Positions 47,810 to 56,608 of a DNA stretch of 64,000 nt are shown here, in pieces. Numbering within the stretch: the stretch's first letter is position 1; every line of letters starts with the position of its first letter. A program made the position numbers and the translations under genes. The stretch covers positions 1 to 64,000 of the forward strand of contig JAFGXV010000029.1 in NCBI GenBank assembly GCA_016936455.1, in the 5' to 3' direction. The notes beneath the pieces are model-generated. The model had not been told where the DNA came from, made no database searches, and saw only the letters and a program-made list of their open reading frames with translations. The DNA is from Desulfuromonadaceae bacterium (GTDB lineage Bacteria; Desulfobacterota; Desulfuromonadia; Desulfuromonadales; Desulfuromonadaceae).

Positions 47810-48802
47810 ATGTCAGAAAATTTCACCGCCCTGCAGGTCAGTCAGAACGAAGATAAAACCTTCACGCGCCGGATCGTGCAACGCAATAGCGATGACCTGC
47901 CCGCGGGCGAACTACTGGTCCGGGTTCAGTACTCCTCGCTCAACTACAAAGACGCCCTGTCCGCCAGTGGTCATCCCGGCGTCACGCGCAACTTTCCCCA
48001 CACGCCCGGCATCGACGCCGCCGGTCTGGTTGTCTCCTGCACTGACGGCCGCTTCCAGCCCGGCGATCAGGTGATTGTCACCAGCTATGATCTGGGCATG
48101 GAAACCGACGGCGGCTTCGGCCAGCTGATCCGGGTGCCGAGCGCCTGGGCCGTCCCCCTGCCTGACGGACTGAGCCTCAAGCAGAGCATGACCTTCGGCA
48201 CCGCCGGTCTGACGGCAGCCCTGTCCATAACCGCCCTGGTTGACAGCGGTCTTGTCCCCGATCGGGGCCCCGTTCTGGTGACAGGAGCTACCGGTGGCGT
48301 CGGCAGCCTGGCCGTCGCGTTACTGGCCAGAGCCGGGTTCCAGGTGACGGCGGCAACGGGTAAAAACAGTGAAACGGACTACCTGAAGCGTCTCGGGGCA
48401 ACCAATGTGATCAGCCGCGAAGAAGCAACCGCCAACAGCGAGCGACCGATGCTGAAACCGCTTTGGAGTGGCGTGGTGGACTGCGTCGGCGGCACCATGC
48501 TCGAAGCCGCCATCAAAGCCTGCCGTTATGACGGCGTGGTCACCTGCTGCGGGCTGGTGGGATCGGCTGATCTGAGCCTGAATGTGTTTCCCTTTATCCT
48601 GCGCGGCGTGCGCCTGATCGGCATCGACTCGGCCGAGTGCCCCATGCCGCGCCGCCTGCAGGCCTGGCAGTATCTGGCCGACAACAAGGATGCCGCGCTG
48701 CTGGAGCAACTGAGTGAGGAAATCCCCCTCGAAGGGCTGGAGGAAAAAATTCAGGCCATGCTCAAAGGACAGGTCAAACGGCGCGTGGTGGTAAGGCTGT
48801 AG
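47810..48802 (+). CDS. YhdH-type zinc-free quinone / acryloyl-CoA oxidoreductase
   Basis: 330-aa medium-chain dehydrogenase/reductase. GroES-like N-terminus (VQYSSLNYKDALSASGHPGV, HTPGIDAAGLV) and a Rossmann domain with VTGATGGVGSLAVALLARAG. No catalytic-zinc Cys/His set is present. The YhdH/AcuI subfamily includes NADPH-dependent acryloyl-CoA reductases; other members act on quinones. Its divergent pairing with an HxlR regulator suggests induction by reactive carbonyls or quinones (inference). The ATG follows CCAGGAGAAACGCC. A perfect bidirectional terminator follows. Confidence 0.92.
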   Translation: MSENFTALQVSQNEDKTFTRRIVQRNSDDLPAGELLVRVQYSSLNYKDALSASGHPGVTRNFPHTPGIDAAGLVVSCTDGRFQPGDQVIVTSYDLGMETDGGFGQLIRVPSAWAVPLPDGLSLKQSMTFGTAGLTAALSITALVDSGLVPDRGPVLVTGATGGVGSLAVALLARAGFQVTAATGKNSETDYLKRLGATNVISREEATANSERPMLKPLWSGVVDCVGGTMLEAAIKACRYDGVVTCCGLVGSADLSLNVFPFILRGVRLIGIDSAECPMPRRLQAWQYLADNKDAALLEQLSEEIPLEGLEEKIQAMLKGQVKRRVVVRL

Positions 48803-48830
48803 ATGAAAAAACCCTACCAAGGCAGGACTG

Positions 48831-48868
48831 AAACAATAAAGCCCCGATTTCTCGGGGCTTTATTGTTT
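48831..48868. terminator. bidirectional Rho-independent terminator
   Basis: AAACAATAAAGCCCCGA (48831-48847) pairs without mismatch over 17 bp with 48852-48868 around TTTC. It sits between the convergent oxidoreductase and protease genes. Confidence 0.92.
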
Positions 48869-48893
48869 ATCAATTTATCTAGCTGCTGATTTT

Positions 48894-51071
48894 CTAGTAA
48901 GTGATCGAATCGGAAACTTCTCCGTCCGGGACAGTCTCAAACCCAGCTTTGAGCGTCTCTGTGATCGTAAAAGTAAAAACCGTTCCCGACAAAGGACTTT
49001 TAATTTCCTCAGATCTGAATACAGCCTCGCCATTGACATCCGTTGTAGCGGACATCAATACCTCTGGATTATTGTTCCAGTAGCCAGAGACAACGACAGA
49101 GTCAATCGGTGCCCCAGACTCATCTGCAACAAAAACCGTCGCGACAGCGGATGCAAACAGATTCTTACCCGCTTTGCGAACGTCCAGAGCTATTTCTATC
49201 TCACTTGAGAGAGGAGAGACAGTCGAAATATCGGTAACCTCGACCGATACCACATCAGAAACTTCGGCACCGACATAATCTGTCACTGTCAACGTCACGG
49301 TGTAGCTTCCCGGCGTTGTATAACCATGGTCAACCATCTCGCCACTGGCGCTGCTGCCATCATCAAAGTCCCAGGAATATGTTGCTATACCATCATCGAT
49401 ATCATAGGAGTTAGCCGCATCAAAATGGACAACTTCATTCACTTGAACGATCCGATCAGAGCCCGCATCAGCAACCGGCGGATCGTTCACTTCCTTTATA
49501 ACAACCGTCCAGGTGTCCGTTGAATCTTCTTTTCCATCATTCACCGTCAGGGTGACATTGTACCTTCCGCCAGCGCTATACGCATGAGTGACAGTTCCAC
49601 CGGCCCCGGTTAACCCATCGCCGAAATCCCAGACATAGGTTAAAGAATCCCCGTCATCGTCATAGGACTCACTGCCATCGAACGACAGAGCAACATCCTC
49701 CTCACCATCCGGGGGCGCCACAATTTTCGCCACAGGGCGCGTATTGGACACAGCGACAGGATTCAGAGCCGCGGCCGCGTCAAGTCGCCCCCACCCATAA
49801 TCGGGGTCCCAACCCGGCTGACCAAGATCTGTTGCGGACTCCTGTAAAATCGCTCTAATTTCATTAGGGGTTCTGGAGGGATCCTGGCTGATAAGCAGTG
49901 CGGCCACGCCACTGACGTGGGGGGCGGCCATCGAGGTCCCTTGATAAAAATAGTAGTCGAAAGCTGCGGGATCATCACCAAAGGTCTGCTGCAAAATGCC
50001 ATCAGGATAACCATCACCGTCCTGATCCACACTGGTATCACCGCCGGGCGCCGTCAGGTCGAGAGAGCTTCCCCGGTTGGAATACCCGGTTACGGTATCA
50101 TCATAGCGCGTCGCGCCAACGGCAAGACAGTAAGCATCATACGCCGCTGGATAGCTGATACTGTCCGCATAACCGTCGTTACCGGAAGCGCAGACAATGG
50201 TAACCCCCTCTTCATAGGCGTAGGCCAAAGCATTCTCCAAAGTGATGGAGGGGCTGCTGCCTCCAAGGCTCAGGTTGATGACATCGGCGCCATTATCTGC
50301 CGCATAATAGATTCCGTCTGCAATGGCGTCATAGGAACCAGATCCCGTGTTATCAAGAACTTTAACCGGCATCAGTGATGCGTTGAAAGCGATACCGGCC
50401 ACACCTAAGTTGTTATTGGTACTCTGCGCGATGGTCCCCGCGACATGCGTACCGTGCCCTTCATCATCATTTGGATGCGTATCATTGTTAATGAAGTCAT
50501 AACCCTGAACAAAGCCTGTCTGCGCGAGGTCAGGAGCATGAGAATAATCAATGGTTCCCCATTTGACACGGTTGATCTGCACCGGCTGCTGATAATCTTC
50601 ATAAGCAATCCCGGTATCGACTACGGCAACGACAACACCATTTCCTGTAGAGACGTCCCACGCCTCTTCGAGGTTGATGGGCTCAAAGTGCCATTGGTAC
50701 AAAAAATAGGTGTCGTCAGGTACCATAAATGCGTGAGCAATATAATTGGGCTCGGCATATTCGACGTTGGGATTTTGCGCATAGGCTGCAACCATATCGG
50801 CAACAGCTTTTCCCGGCGGAATCTTGATCCGCCTTACCCCCGAAAATCGGCTCACCGCCAGTTCCAAAGCCCCATGTCTGGCATGTAGAGCGGCAATTTC
50901 ATTTGCACTAACGCCGGATTTAAATTTCACAAGCAACTCGCTAGGCATCATTTCCTGGCTGCGCGCTGCCGTTATGTTTAGCTTCACCTTAAATTCTGCG
51001 GCTACGGAACTAAGAAAGCCAAACGTGAGGAATAAAGCAAGAAATAAGACGACCTTCGGATGACTTCTCAT
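48894..51071 (-). CDS. secreted subtilisin-like serine protease with two PKD domains
   Basis: 725 aa from the ATG at 51071, after CCAGGAGGTTCCG. A signal peptide ends near VAA (about residue 25). A propeptide-like region (LLVKFKSGVSANEIAALHAR) spans about 45-115. The S8 catalytic domain has Asp152 (VVDTGIA), His206 (GHGTHVAG), Asn298 (ASGNDG) and Ser380 (GTSMAAPH). A DQDGDGYPDG insert (349-358) looks calcium-binding. Two PKD domains follow (about 455-635; YVWDFGDG, YSWDFDDG), then a beta-rich C-terminus ending in ITY. Export to the periplasm or cell surface is likely. The coding sequence is noticeably richer in A/T than its neighbours, suggesting separate ancestry. Confidence 0.94.
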   Translation of the reverse strand: MRSHPKVVLFLALFLTFGFLSSVAAEFKVKLNITAARSQEMMPSELLVKFKSGVSANEIAALHARHGALELAVSRFSGVRRIKIPPGKAVADMVAAYAQNPNVEYAEPNYIAHAFMVPDDTYFLYQWHFEPINLEEAWDVSTGNGVVVAVVDTGIAYEDYQQPVQINRVKWGTIDYSHAPDLAQTGFVQGYDFINNDTHPNDDEGHGTHVAGTIAQSTNNNLGVAGIAFNASLMPVKVLDNTGSGSYDAIADGIYYAADNGADVINLSLGGSSPSITLENALAYAYEEGVTIVCASGNDGYADSISYPAAYDAYCLAVGATRYDDTVTGYSNRGSSLDLTAPGGDTSVDQDGDGYPDGILQQTFGDDPAAFDYYFYQGTSMAAPHVSGVAALLISQDPSRTPNEIRAILQESATDLGQPGWDPDYGWGRLDAAAALNPVAVSNTRPVAKIVAPPDGEEDVALSFDGSESYDDDGDSLTYVWDFGDGLTGAGGTVTHAYSAGGRYNVTLTVNDGKEDSTDTWTVVIKEVNDPPVADAGSDRIVQVNEVVHFDAANSYDIDDGIATYSWDFDDGSSASGEMVDHGYTTPGSYTVTLTVTDYVGAEVSDVVSVEVTDISTVSPLSSEIEIALDVRKAGKNLFASAVATVFVADESGAPIDSVVVSGYWNNNPEVLMSATTDVNGEAVFRSEEIKSPLSGTVFTFTITETLKAGFETVPDGEVSDSITY

Positions 51072-51178
51072 CGGAACCTCCTGGATGCGAGCAGTTTCTG
51101 AAACCTTCATCGTTCGTTGTCATTCTGCCTGCAAGCAACAAAGAACGGATACAAACTAAGCTGAATAACCGCCTAAAA

Positions 51179-51187
51179 ACTATAGCA
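51179..51187 (-). promoter_or_regulatory. candidate extended -10 promoter for the protease
   Basis: On the minus strand TGCTATAGT combines an extended -10 (TG) with TATAGT, about 108 bp upstream of the protease start. No good -35 lies 17 bases upstream. Confidence 0.35.
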
Positions 51188-51315
51188 CATTTCAAAAGCA
51201 CCATATGAATTCATACTAATTTAAACTTTTCGGCATTTCTTGACATGAACTTTAGGCTATCTGGAGTTTTTTCGAGCCTTGGTAACCTTTATGCGGCCTT
51301 ACAGTTTGTACCAGA

Positions 51316-51358
51316 TAAAAAAAGGGAGGACGGATACAGATCCGCCCCCCCCTTTTTC
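51316..51358 (-). terminator. Rho-independent terminator of cvfB
   Basis: A GC-rich imperfect stem (AAAAAGGGaGGaCGGAT with ATCCGcCCccCCCTTTTT, loop ACAG) directly follows the cvfB stop on the minus strand, with a U-run in the minus-strand transcript. Confidence 0.8.
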
Positions 51359-51381
51359 GTTTTCGAAGAAACAACTTCGCT

Positions 51382-52206
51382 TCAGGATTTCAAGGCAATG
51401 GCGCCCTCACGCAGTTCCAGCCGCCCCTGTTTGTAGAGGATGCCGACGGCTCGCTTGAAAGCCTTCTTGCTCAGGCCCAGCCACTGGTGAATTTCCTCCG
51501 GCGAGCTCGTATCACACAACGGCAGCGGATTGTGCTGGGACAGGGCTTCCAGCAGTCGTACGCAGGCCTCGTCGCGTCCCGACTGGCCGGACGGCCACAG
51601 GGTGACATCGACCCCGCCATCGTCGCGGACGCGTTTGACCCAGGCCTTGAACTGCTGGCCGCGTTCCACATCCGGCGGCAGTTCATCATGATAGATCAGG
51701 CCACCGTAGTTCTGATTCAGAATCACCTTGGCGCCAAGATCCGTCAGCTTCCACACCAGCGCCTCGACAGCCTGACCGGGCTTGAGAGCAGAAACGTCGC
51801 TACTCAGGAAGGGCTCAACGCGGGTGCTGCCGACCAGTCGCCCCGACCGGTCGCGCCCGACATGCACCAGACAGCGTCGATCGATCTGCAGGGGTTCATC
51901 CTGCTCAGCAAAGGGCACCAGCAGATCTTTATCCAGCCCCCAGTCGACAAAGGCACCATGACGGTCGACCTGGACGACACGCATCAGGGCGAATTCTCCG
52001 ACCTGAGCCAGAGGCTTTCTGCACGTCGCCACCAGCTCGTCACGCCGGCCGGGATAAACGAAGACCCGCAGCTCGTCGCCCACCTGCGCGCTGGCCGGCA
52101 CCTCACGCTGCGGCAGCAGCACGGACTGCCCCTCCCAGCGCAGCAGGGCTCCGCGCGCTGTGAGCTGATCAATCACCAGGGTATAAAACTGACCCGACTG
52201 TGCCAT
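51382..52206 (-). CDS. cvfB: S1-domain RNA-binding protein, CvfB family
   Basis: 274 aa. Several S1-like OB-fold segments are visible: GALLRWEGQSVLLPQREVP, GAFVDWGLDKDLLVPFAEQ and a C-terminal winged helix (IHQWLGLSKKAFKRAVGILY). CvfB/YitL proteins bind RNA and affect expression of virulence or stress genes in firmicutes; the role here is unknown. The ATG at 52206 overlaps the ppnP stop by one base (TGATG), so the two are coupled. A GTG at 52221 is an alternative start. Confidence 0.92.
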   Translation of the reverse strand: MAQSGQFYTLVIDQLTARGALLRWEGQSVLLPQREVPASAQVGDELRVFVYPGRRDELVATCRKPLAQVGEFALMRVVQVDRHGAFVDWGLDKDLLVPFAEQDEPLQIDRRCLVHVGRDRSGRLVGSTRVEPFLSSDVSALKPGQAVEALVWKLTDLGAKVILNQNYGGLIYHDELPPDVERGQQFKAWVKRVRDDGGVDVTLWPSGQSGRDEACVRLLEALSQHNPLPLCDTSSPEEIHQWLGLSKKAFKRAVGILYKQGRLELREGAIALKS

Positions 52207-52541
52207 CAGGAAAAACTGCACACGTATTGGACCAATCCCTCGTCGACACAGATGTCGAAGAAGGAATTGGCCGGCACATCAAACCAGGTGCCGGCCTCAA
52301 ACCCGATCCACTGCGTCTGTCCAGCCACCCGCACCCGGCACTGACCAGCGATGATCTCCATGCGTTCCGCGGCCGCAGTATCAAAATGGTACTCGCCGGG
52401 AGCGATGATGCCGAGGCTTTTGCGGCTGCCATCCGCCAGGAAAATGCTGTGGCTGACAACCTTGCCGTCAAAAAAAACATTGGCCTTGCACACGGCCTTG
52501 ACGTTGCTGAACGATTCGGGACTCTGGTACGTGGGTTCCAT
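52206..52541 (-). CDS. ppnP: pyrimidine/purine nucleoside phosphorylase PpnP
   Basis: 111 aa from the ATG at 52541, which follows GGAGAACACAGTG. Single cupin-type barrel: NVKAVCKANVFFDGKVVSH, GIIAPGEYHFDTAAAERMEI, FEAGTWFDVPANSFFDICV. This is the YaiE/UPF0345 family shown in E. coli to phosphorolyse several nucleosides. E. coli PpnP is 94 aa; this one has about 15 extra N-terminal residues. It is coupled to cvfB through TGATG. Confidence 0.92.
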   Translation of the reverse strand: MEPTYQSPESFSNVKAVCKANVFFDGKVVSHSIFLADGSRKSLGIIAPGEYHFDTAAAERMEIIAGQCRVRVAGQTQWIGFEAGTWFDVPANSFFDICVDEGLVQYVCSFS

Positions 52542-52610
52542 CACTGTGTTCTCCATGAAAAAGGGCTGAGATCTCAACTATGCGTTTGTTGCCACGGACT
52601 TCATATCACA

Positions 52611-52988
52611 TCAGGTTTCGAGGGGGTATCGCGCCGCACGCCAGTGGTGCATATGGCCCTGCAGCAGCTGCACGCGCACGACACCGCGCAGCAGGAGCAG
52701 CAGGCGCGCCATCACGGCACGGGGGCCGTGTTCACAGTACAGCACCACCGCGCGCCCCTCCGATACCTCCGGCCAGCGCCACAGAACGGACCAGAAGGGA
52801 AGATGGTGCGCACCGGGCACATGGCCATAGCGATACTCCAGGTCGCTGCGGACATCAATGACCAGCGGCGGTGTCGCCGCTGTCAGCTGCACCCGCAGGT
52901 CTTCGGCACTCAGACGGTTGGACAACCCCCCGTAGGCCGCCAGCAGCAGAACGCAGCCCCACACCACATAGGAAAACTCATTTGACAT
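52611..52988 (-). CDS. membrane-anchored rhodanese-like protein
   Basis: 125 aa from the ATG at 52988. One N-terminal membrane segment (YVVWGCVLLLAAYGGL, about residues 6-21) precedes a single rhodanese domain: PPLVIDVRSDLEYRYGHVPG and the active-site loop LYCEHGPRAVMA, with the catalytic Cys. Likely a periplasmic or membrane-face sulfurtransferase; the sulfur acceptor is unknown. It is divergent from the small Cys-rich gene at 53179. Confidence 0.88.
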   Translation of the reverse strand: MSNEFSYVVWGCVLLLAAYGGLSNRLSAEDLRVQLTAATPPLVIDVRSDLEYRYGHVPGAHHLPFWSVLWRWPEVSEGRAVVLYCEHGPRAVMARLLLLLRGVVRVQLLQGHMHHWRAARYPLET

Positions 52989-53178
52989 CGGCCCATCCCC
53001 GGCAACAGATTCAACAGGATGGCACGATAGCATGGCTGTGCTGATTTTCCAGCCCCCTTTCGTTGGCGAACATCCCGGTCTGCCCGGAAAAAATTCCCGC
53101 CACCCAACCCTTCACTTGCCGAATACCGATTCTTGCGGCACTCTGGTGCCTCCCCCCAAAAGAGCAAGGAGGCCTTCC

Positions 53179-53442
53179 GTGGAACTGTTTAACCGTCTGA
53201 TCCGCGCCATCGAACACGCCGAGAAGGAGAATGAGCTGCCCGACTTTCTTGGGGCCGCACTGCGCCACGTAGCGGAGAATCCGCTTCAGTTCAGCGACCG
53301 GCAGCTGGTCGCCCGACTGGCGGAGCAGGTCAGCGAATATGATCCCTACTGTGGTTGTGGCTGCTTCGGTGCCGGCTGCAGCGCCAATGATCTGCTGGCG
53401 ACCCTGAAAGAACTGGGCGTAGAGAAGCTGTCCTCACCCTGA
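53179..53442 (+). CDS. small Cys-rich protein with GTG start, function unknown
   Basis: 87 aa. The GTG at 53179 stands 8 bases after AAGGAGG, a near-perfect ribosome site, so this start is preferred over upstream ones. The N-terminal two thirds are helical (VELFNRLIRAIEHAEKENEL, QLVARLAEQV). The Cys cluster YDPYCGCGCFGAGCS carries four Cys within nine residues, suggesting metal or Fe-S binding. No family recognised. It faces the diguanylate cyclase gene end to end, 26 bp apart, and is divergent from the rhodanese gene. Confidence 0.7.
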   Translation: MELFNRLIRAIEHAEKENELPDFLGAALRHVAENPLQFSDRQLVARLAEQVSEYDPYCGCGCFGAGCSANDLLATLKELGVEKLSSP

Positions 53443-53468
53443 GGAAGGGGGGAACGGGGAAGCGTAGC

Positions 53469-56297
53469 TCAGGCGGGATTTTCCGGGGGCTGTGAATCCG
53501 TCGCATCAGCATAGAAACAGTAACGCTGCCCACCCTGTCTTTTGCACTGGTACATGGCGATATCGGCATGTTTGATCAGATCATCAACGGTCACGCCATC
53601 CATCGGATAGAGACTGATTCCGATACTGGAGCCAATGGTAACCTCGGTGCCATCGAGATCAAAGGGCGGAACAAACGATTGCACCATTTTCTCCAGCACC
53701 CCTTCCAGGCTCTCGCGCTGGTGCAGGCCTTCCACCAGCACCATGAACTCATCGCCGCCAAGGCGGGCAACGGTATCATCCCGGCGCAGTACCCCTTCCA
53801 GACGACGGCTCACCTGCTGCAGCAGGACATCGCCAGCCGCATGCCCCAGGGTATCGTTGATCTCCTTGAAACGATCCAGATCAAGCATGATCACCGCCAG
53901 CTGCTCGTTATGACGCGAAGCACGATGGAGGGCCTGGGTCAGGCGATCCCGATAAAGAACCCCATTGGCCAAGCCGGTCAGATGGTCGTGGTACACCTGA
54001 TGCTGCAGCTTTTCTTCCATCTGCTTGCGCTTGGTAATATCCGTCAGCACCCCGTTGTAGACAATGGAGCCATCCGCCTCCGGGCGTGGATAAGCCTTGC
54101 CGTGAACCCAGCGGATGCCGTCGGGGAGGGCAAAACGGAACTCGTCTTCCCATAGCCGCTTACGGCGCGCCGCACGCATGGTCGAGCGCAGAATGCGACG
54201 GCGGTCATCGCGAGCCAGTGCCTTCAGCAGCACCACAGGGTTCATGATGTCCTCGCTGTCGCTCAGCCCCGCCAGCGGGCGGATGCCCTCGCCGACATAG
54301 TTCATCTGCATCGTCCCCTCCGCCAGCACCCGCAACTGGAAAATTGCGCCCGGCATACTGTTGGCCACATCGAGCAGCTGCTCCTGGCTCTGTTTCAACG
54401 CCTGCTCGGCGTGGTAACGCTCCGTCACATCGCTGGCAATAACCGCGGTTCCCGACAACCGCCCGTCTTCGGCATAGACGGGATAGATCGTGCGCGCCAA
54501 CACCGTACCATCATCACGAAAACGCATCGCCTTGGAAATGCGGCCGTCTTTCATCACCTGCAGTGACGGACACTGATCACAGGGAATCGGACAGTCCCAG
54601 AACAGCTCGTGACACAGCTTGCCCACGTAATTGTCGGGATCAACCTGGTAAGCACGCATGCCGGCCTTGTTCATCAGCTGAACCCGCAGCTGCGGGTCGA
54701 GCAGGATCAGGATATCGTTGAGGCTGTTGGTGATATCGATAAAGCGCTTCTGGCTGTCGCGCAGCTGCTGACGCAGAGCATAATCGTCCGAGATGTCGCG
54801 CAGGGCCAGCACCAGCCCCAGCTCGTGTCCATGGTCATCACGCAAGGGGGCAACGGTGCCGGAGACCTGATAGGCCTTCTTGGCCGACGTCAGCAGGGTC
54901 GTATGCTCCGGCAGGGGCAGCGGCTCCTCCAGACCTGCGGTGGCCCGGGCCAGAATATTGAGTGGCTGCTGGCTGCGGGTATCAACCAGAGAAAAAAACA
55001 GCTCGGCCCTCTGGCCGACACACTCCAGCGGTGAAACACCGATCAGCTTCTCGGCCACGGGGTTGAGTCCCAGCAGCAGACCTTTGCGATCCATGGCCAA
55101 CACACCATCACCGATGGAATTGAGCACCGTACGCAGCCGCGCCTCGCCTACCCCCATTTCGTCAATAATTCTGGTCAGCCGACGCCGGCTGGTCTGAAGA
55201 CCGAGACTCAGCAGCAACAGCAGGCCCACCGTCGACAGGGCCAGCAGAAATTCAGTCTGATGCAGACGATAAAAGGAATGCTGGCGGTTGAGAACAACCG
55301 TTTCGGGCGGCAGCCAGCGCTCCGGGATACCAAAGCGTGCGAGAACTTTTGCATCGACCATGTAGACACCCGGAGGCCCTTTTTCGGCCTGAGGAACTGA
55401 AGTCAGCTCGCCACGCAGCACCTTGAGGCAGAGATTGGCCGCCGCCAGCCCCTGATCCTGACCGCGGATCAGGGCGCCGCCGAGAACCCCCGTCCCCTGA
55501 TAGAATTCCCACAGGCTGTAGACGGGGGCCGTCGACGCCTTGGCCAGCATCAGACCCTGGGTTTTGAAGCTGTAGTAATGGCCATCAGCGTCGCGGGTGA
55601 ACGCCAACAGCAGCACCCCGTCCTGTTCGGGACTCAACGTCATCAGCCGCGCGAGCAGCTCATCCTTCCCCAGCCCATGCCAGTACTCCACCTGTAGCGA
55701 GTTATCGCGAGACTCCAGCTGCATGGAGGCTTCAATCTGATTCAGGGCCGCCGTCTCCGTGGTTCCGGAGACCATAACCACGCGTTTGAGCCGCGGCTGC
55801 AGTCGCTGCATCAGCTCGACGGTCTTGCGCACCGAGATCTCTTCCGTCACCCCGGCAACGCGCGACTCCAGCAGGGACATCAACCGTGGATGAAAATGGT
55901 TGACACCGCAGAACACCAGGGGCACGTCGGGAAAGAGCCGTTGGCGTTCGCAGTTCATGAACTGCAGCGCGTTGTTGTCGGAGACGATGATAGCATCAAA
56001 AAAATCCGGCCCATACTTGGCGCCCAGGTAGCTGTGCATCGTGGGCCAGACCAACTCCAGCGGCTGACGCTTGCTGTCAAGGCTTTCGATATACAGCTCG
56101 ATGGGAAAGGCTTTGAACCGCTCCTCAATAGACTGGGTAATGGATTGGGTCCAGGACATGTTCTGGTGGTAGGAATTGAGCAGCAGCACGCGCTGCGACG
56201 CAGGAGCTGGCACATCCGCTCCCCGTACCGGAAACGGCATCAGACAGGCGACCAGAGAGATCAAACTACAACAGACGATGTGCGACAGACGTCTCAT
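53469..56297 (-). CDS. diguanylate cyclase with periplasmic ABC-substrate-like sensor and PAS domains
   Basis: 942 aa. Signal/anchor at the N-terminus (about residues 5-25). A periplasmic ABC_sub_bind-like sensor spans about 35-320 (RVLLLNSYHQNMSWTQSI, DAIIVSDNNALQF, GVAGVTEEISVRKTVELMQ-like). A transmembrane helix lies at about 345-367. At least three PAS domains follow, the second with a Cys-rich loop (CHELFWDCPIPCDQCP). The C-terminal GGDEF domain has an intact active site RLGGDEF near residue 846 and an RxxD inhibitory site (RRDD) just before it. No EAL domain, so it should make cyclic di-GMP and be feedback-inhibited. The sensed ligand is unknown. Confidence 0.94.
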   Translation of the reverse strand: MRRLSHIVCCSLISLVACLMPFPVRGADVPAPASQRVLLLNSYHQNMSWTQSITQSIEERFKAFPIELYIESLDSKRQPLELVWPTMHSYLGAKYGPDFFDAIIVSDNNALQFMNCERQRLFPDVPLVFCGVNHFHPRLMSLLESRVAGVTEEISVRKTVELMQRLQPRLKRVVMVSGTTETAALNQIEASMQLESRDNSLQVEYWHGLGKDELLARLMTLSPEQDGVLLLAFTRDADGHYYSFKTQGLMLAKASTAPVYSLWEFYQGTGVLGGALIRGQDQGLAAANLCLKVLRGELTSVPQAEKGPPGVYMVDAKVLARFGIPERWLPPETVVLNRQHSFYRLHQTEFLLALSTVGLLLLLSLGLQTSRRRLTRIIDEMGVGEARLRTVLNSIGDGVLAMDRKGLLLGLNPVAEKLIGVSPLECVGQRAELFFSLVDTRSQQPLNILARATAGLEEPLPLPEHTTLLTSAKKAYQVSGTVAPLRDDHGHELGLVLALRDISDDYALRQQLRDSQKRFIDITNSLNDILILLDPQLRVQLMNKAGMRAYQVDPDNYVGKLCHELFWDCPIPCDQCPSLQVMKDGRISKAMRFRDDGTVLARTIYPVYAEDGRLSGTAVIASDVTERYHAEQALKQSQEQLLDVANSMPGAIFQLRVLAEGTMQMNYVGEGIRPLAGLSDSEDIMNPVVLLKALARDDRRRILRSTMRAARRKRLWEDEFRFALPDGIRWVHGKAYPRPEADGSIVYNGVLTDITKRKQMEEKLQHQVYHDHLTGLANGVLYRDRLTQALHRASRHNEQLAVIMLDLDRFKEINDTLGHAAGDVLLQQVSRRLEGVLRRDDTVARLGGDEFMVLVEGLHQRESLEGVLEKMVQSFVPPFDLDGTEVTIGSSIGISLYPMDGVTVDDLIKHADIAMYQCKRQGGQRYCFYADATDSQPPENPA

Positions 56298-56608
56298 CGG
56301 CCATCTCCTCGGGCGGGAGAGAACAGGGCTAAAACAACTTTATAATAAAAACAAGGCCCTTTATTAGCCACTTAATCCTACCACGCCGCGAAAGACCATT
56401 CAACTAAAATAAAACACCGGTTTATTCATTAGCGGGCGCGGCCCGTGGCAGGGCAAAATTAATTTTTCTGGAAGCTGGATTTGCCCCCGGCCGCCAACCC
56501 GCCTATAGTGTTCGGTATCTGGTGTCATTTCGCCACAGCCGCACTGGCGCGGCACCGAAAAGTTGGCCTGCTGTCCCCGCTTAACGCCTGAAAAAAGGAC
56601 AATCTCCC
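56298..56608. other. 311-bp divergent intergenic region
   Basis: Separates the diguanylate cyclase gene (minus) from mscS (plus). Apart from the mscS promoter candidate, the cyclase side is AT-rich (56330-56430) without a clear motif. No gene seen. Confidence 0.5.
56481..56509 (+). promoter_or_regulatory. candidate promoter of mscS
   Basis: TTGCCC (56481-56486) and TATAGT (56504-56509) with a 17-base spacer, about 100 bp before the mscS start. Confidence 0.5.

Larger units (their letters stand above)
51072..51381. other. 310-bp AT-rich intergenic region
   Basis: Lies between the cvfB stop and the protease start, both on the minus strand. It holds the cvfB terminator (51316-51358) and a promoter candidate for the protease (51179-51187). 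I see no gene in the remainder, although its A/T content is like that of the protease gene. Confidence 0.5.
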
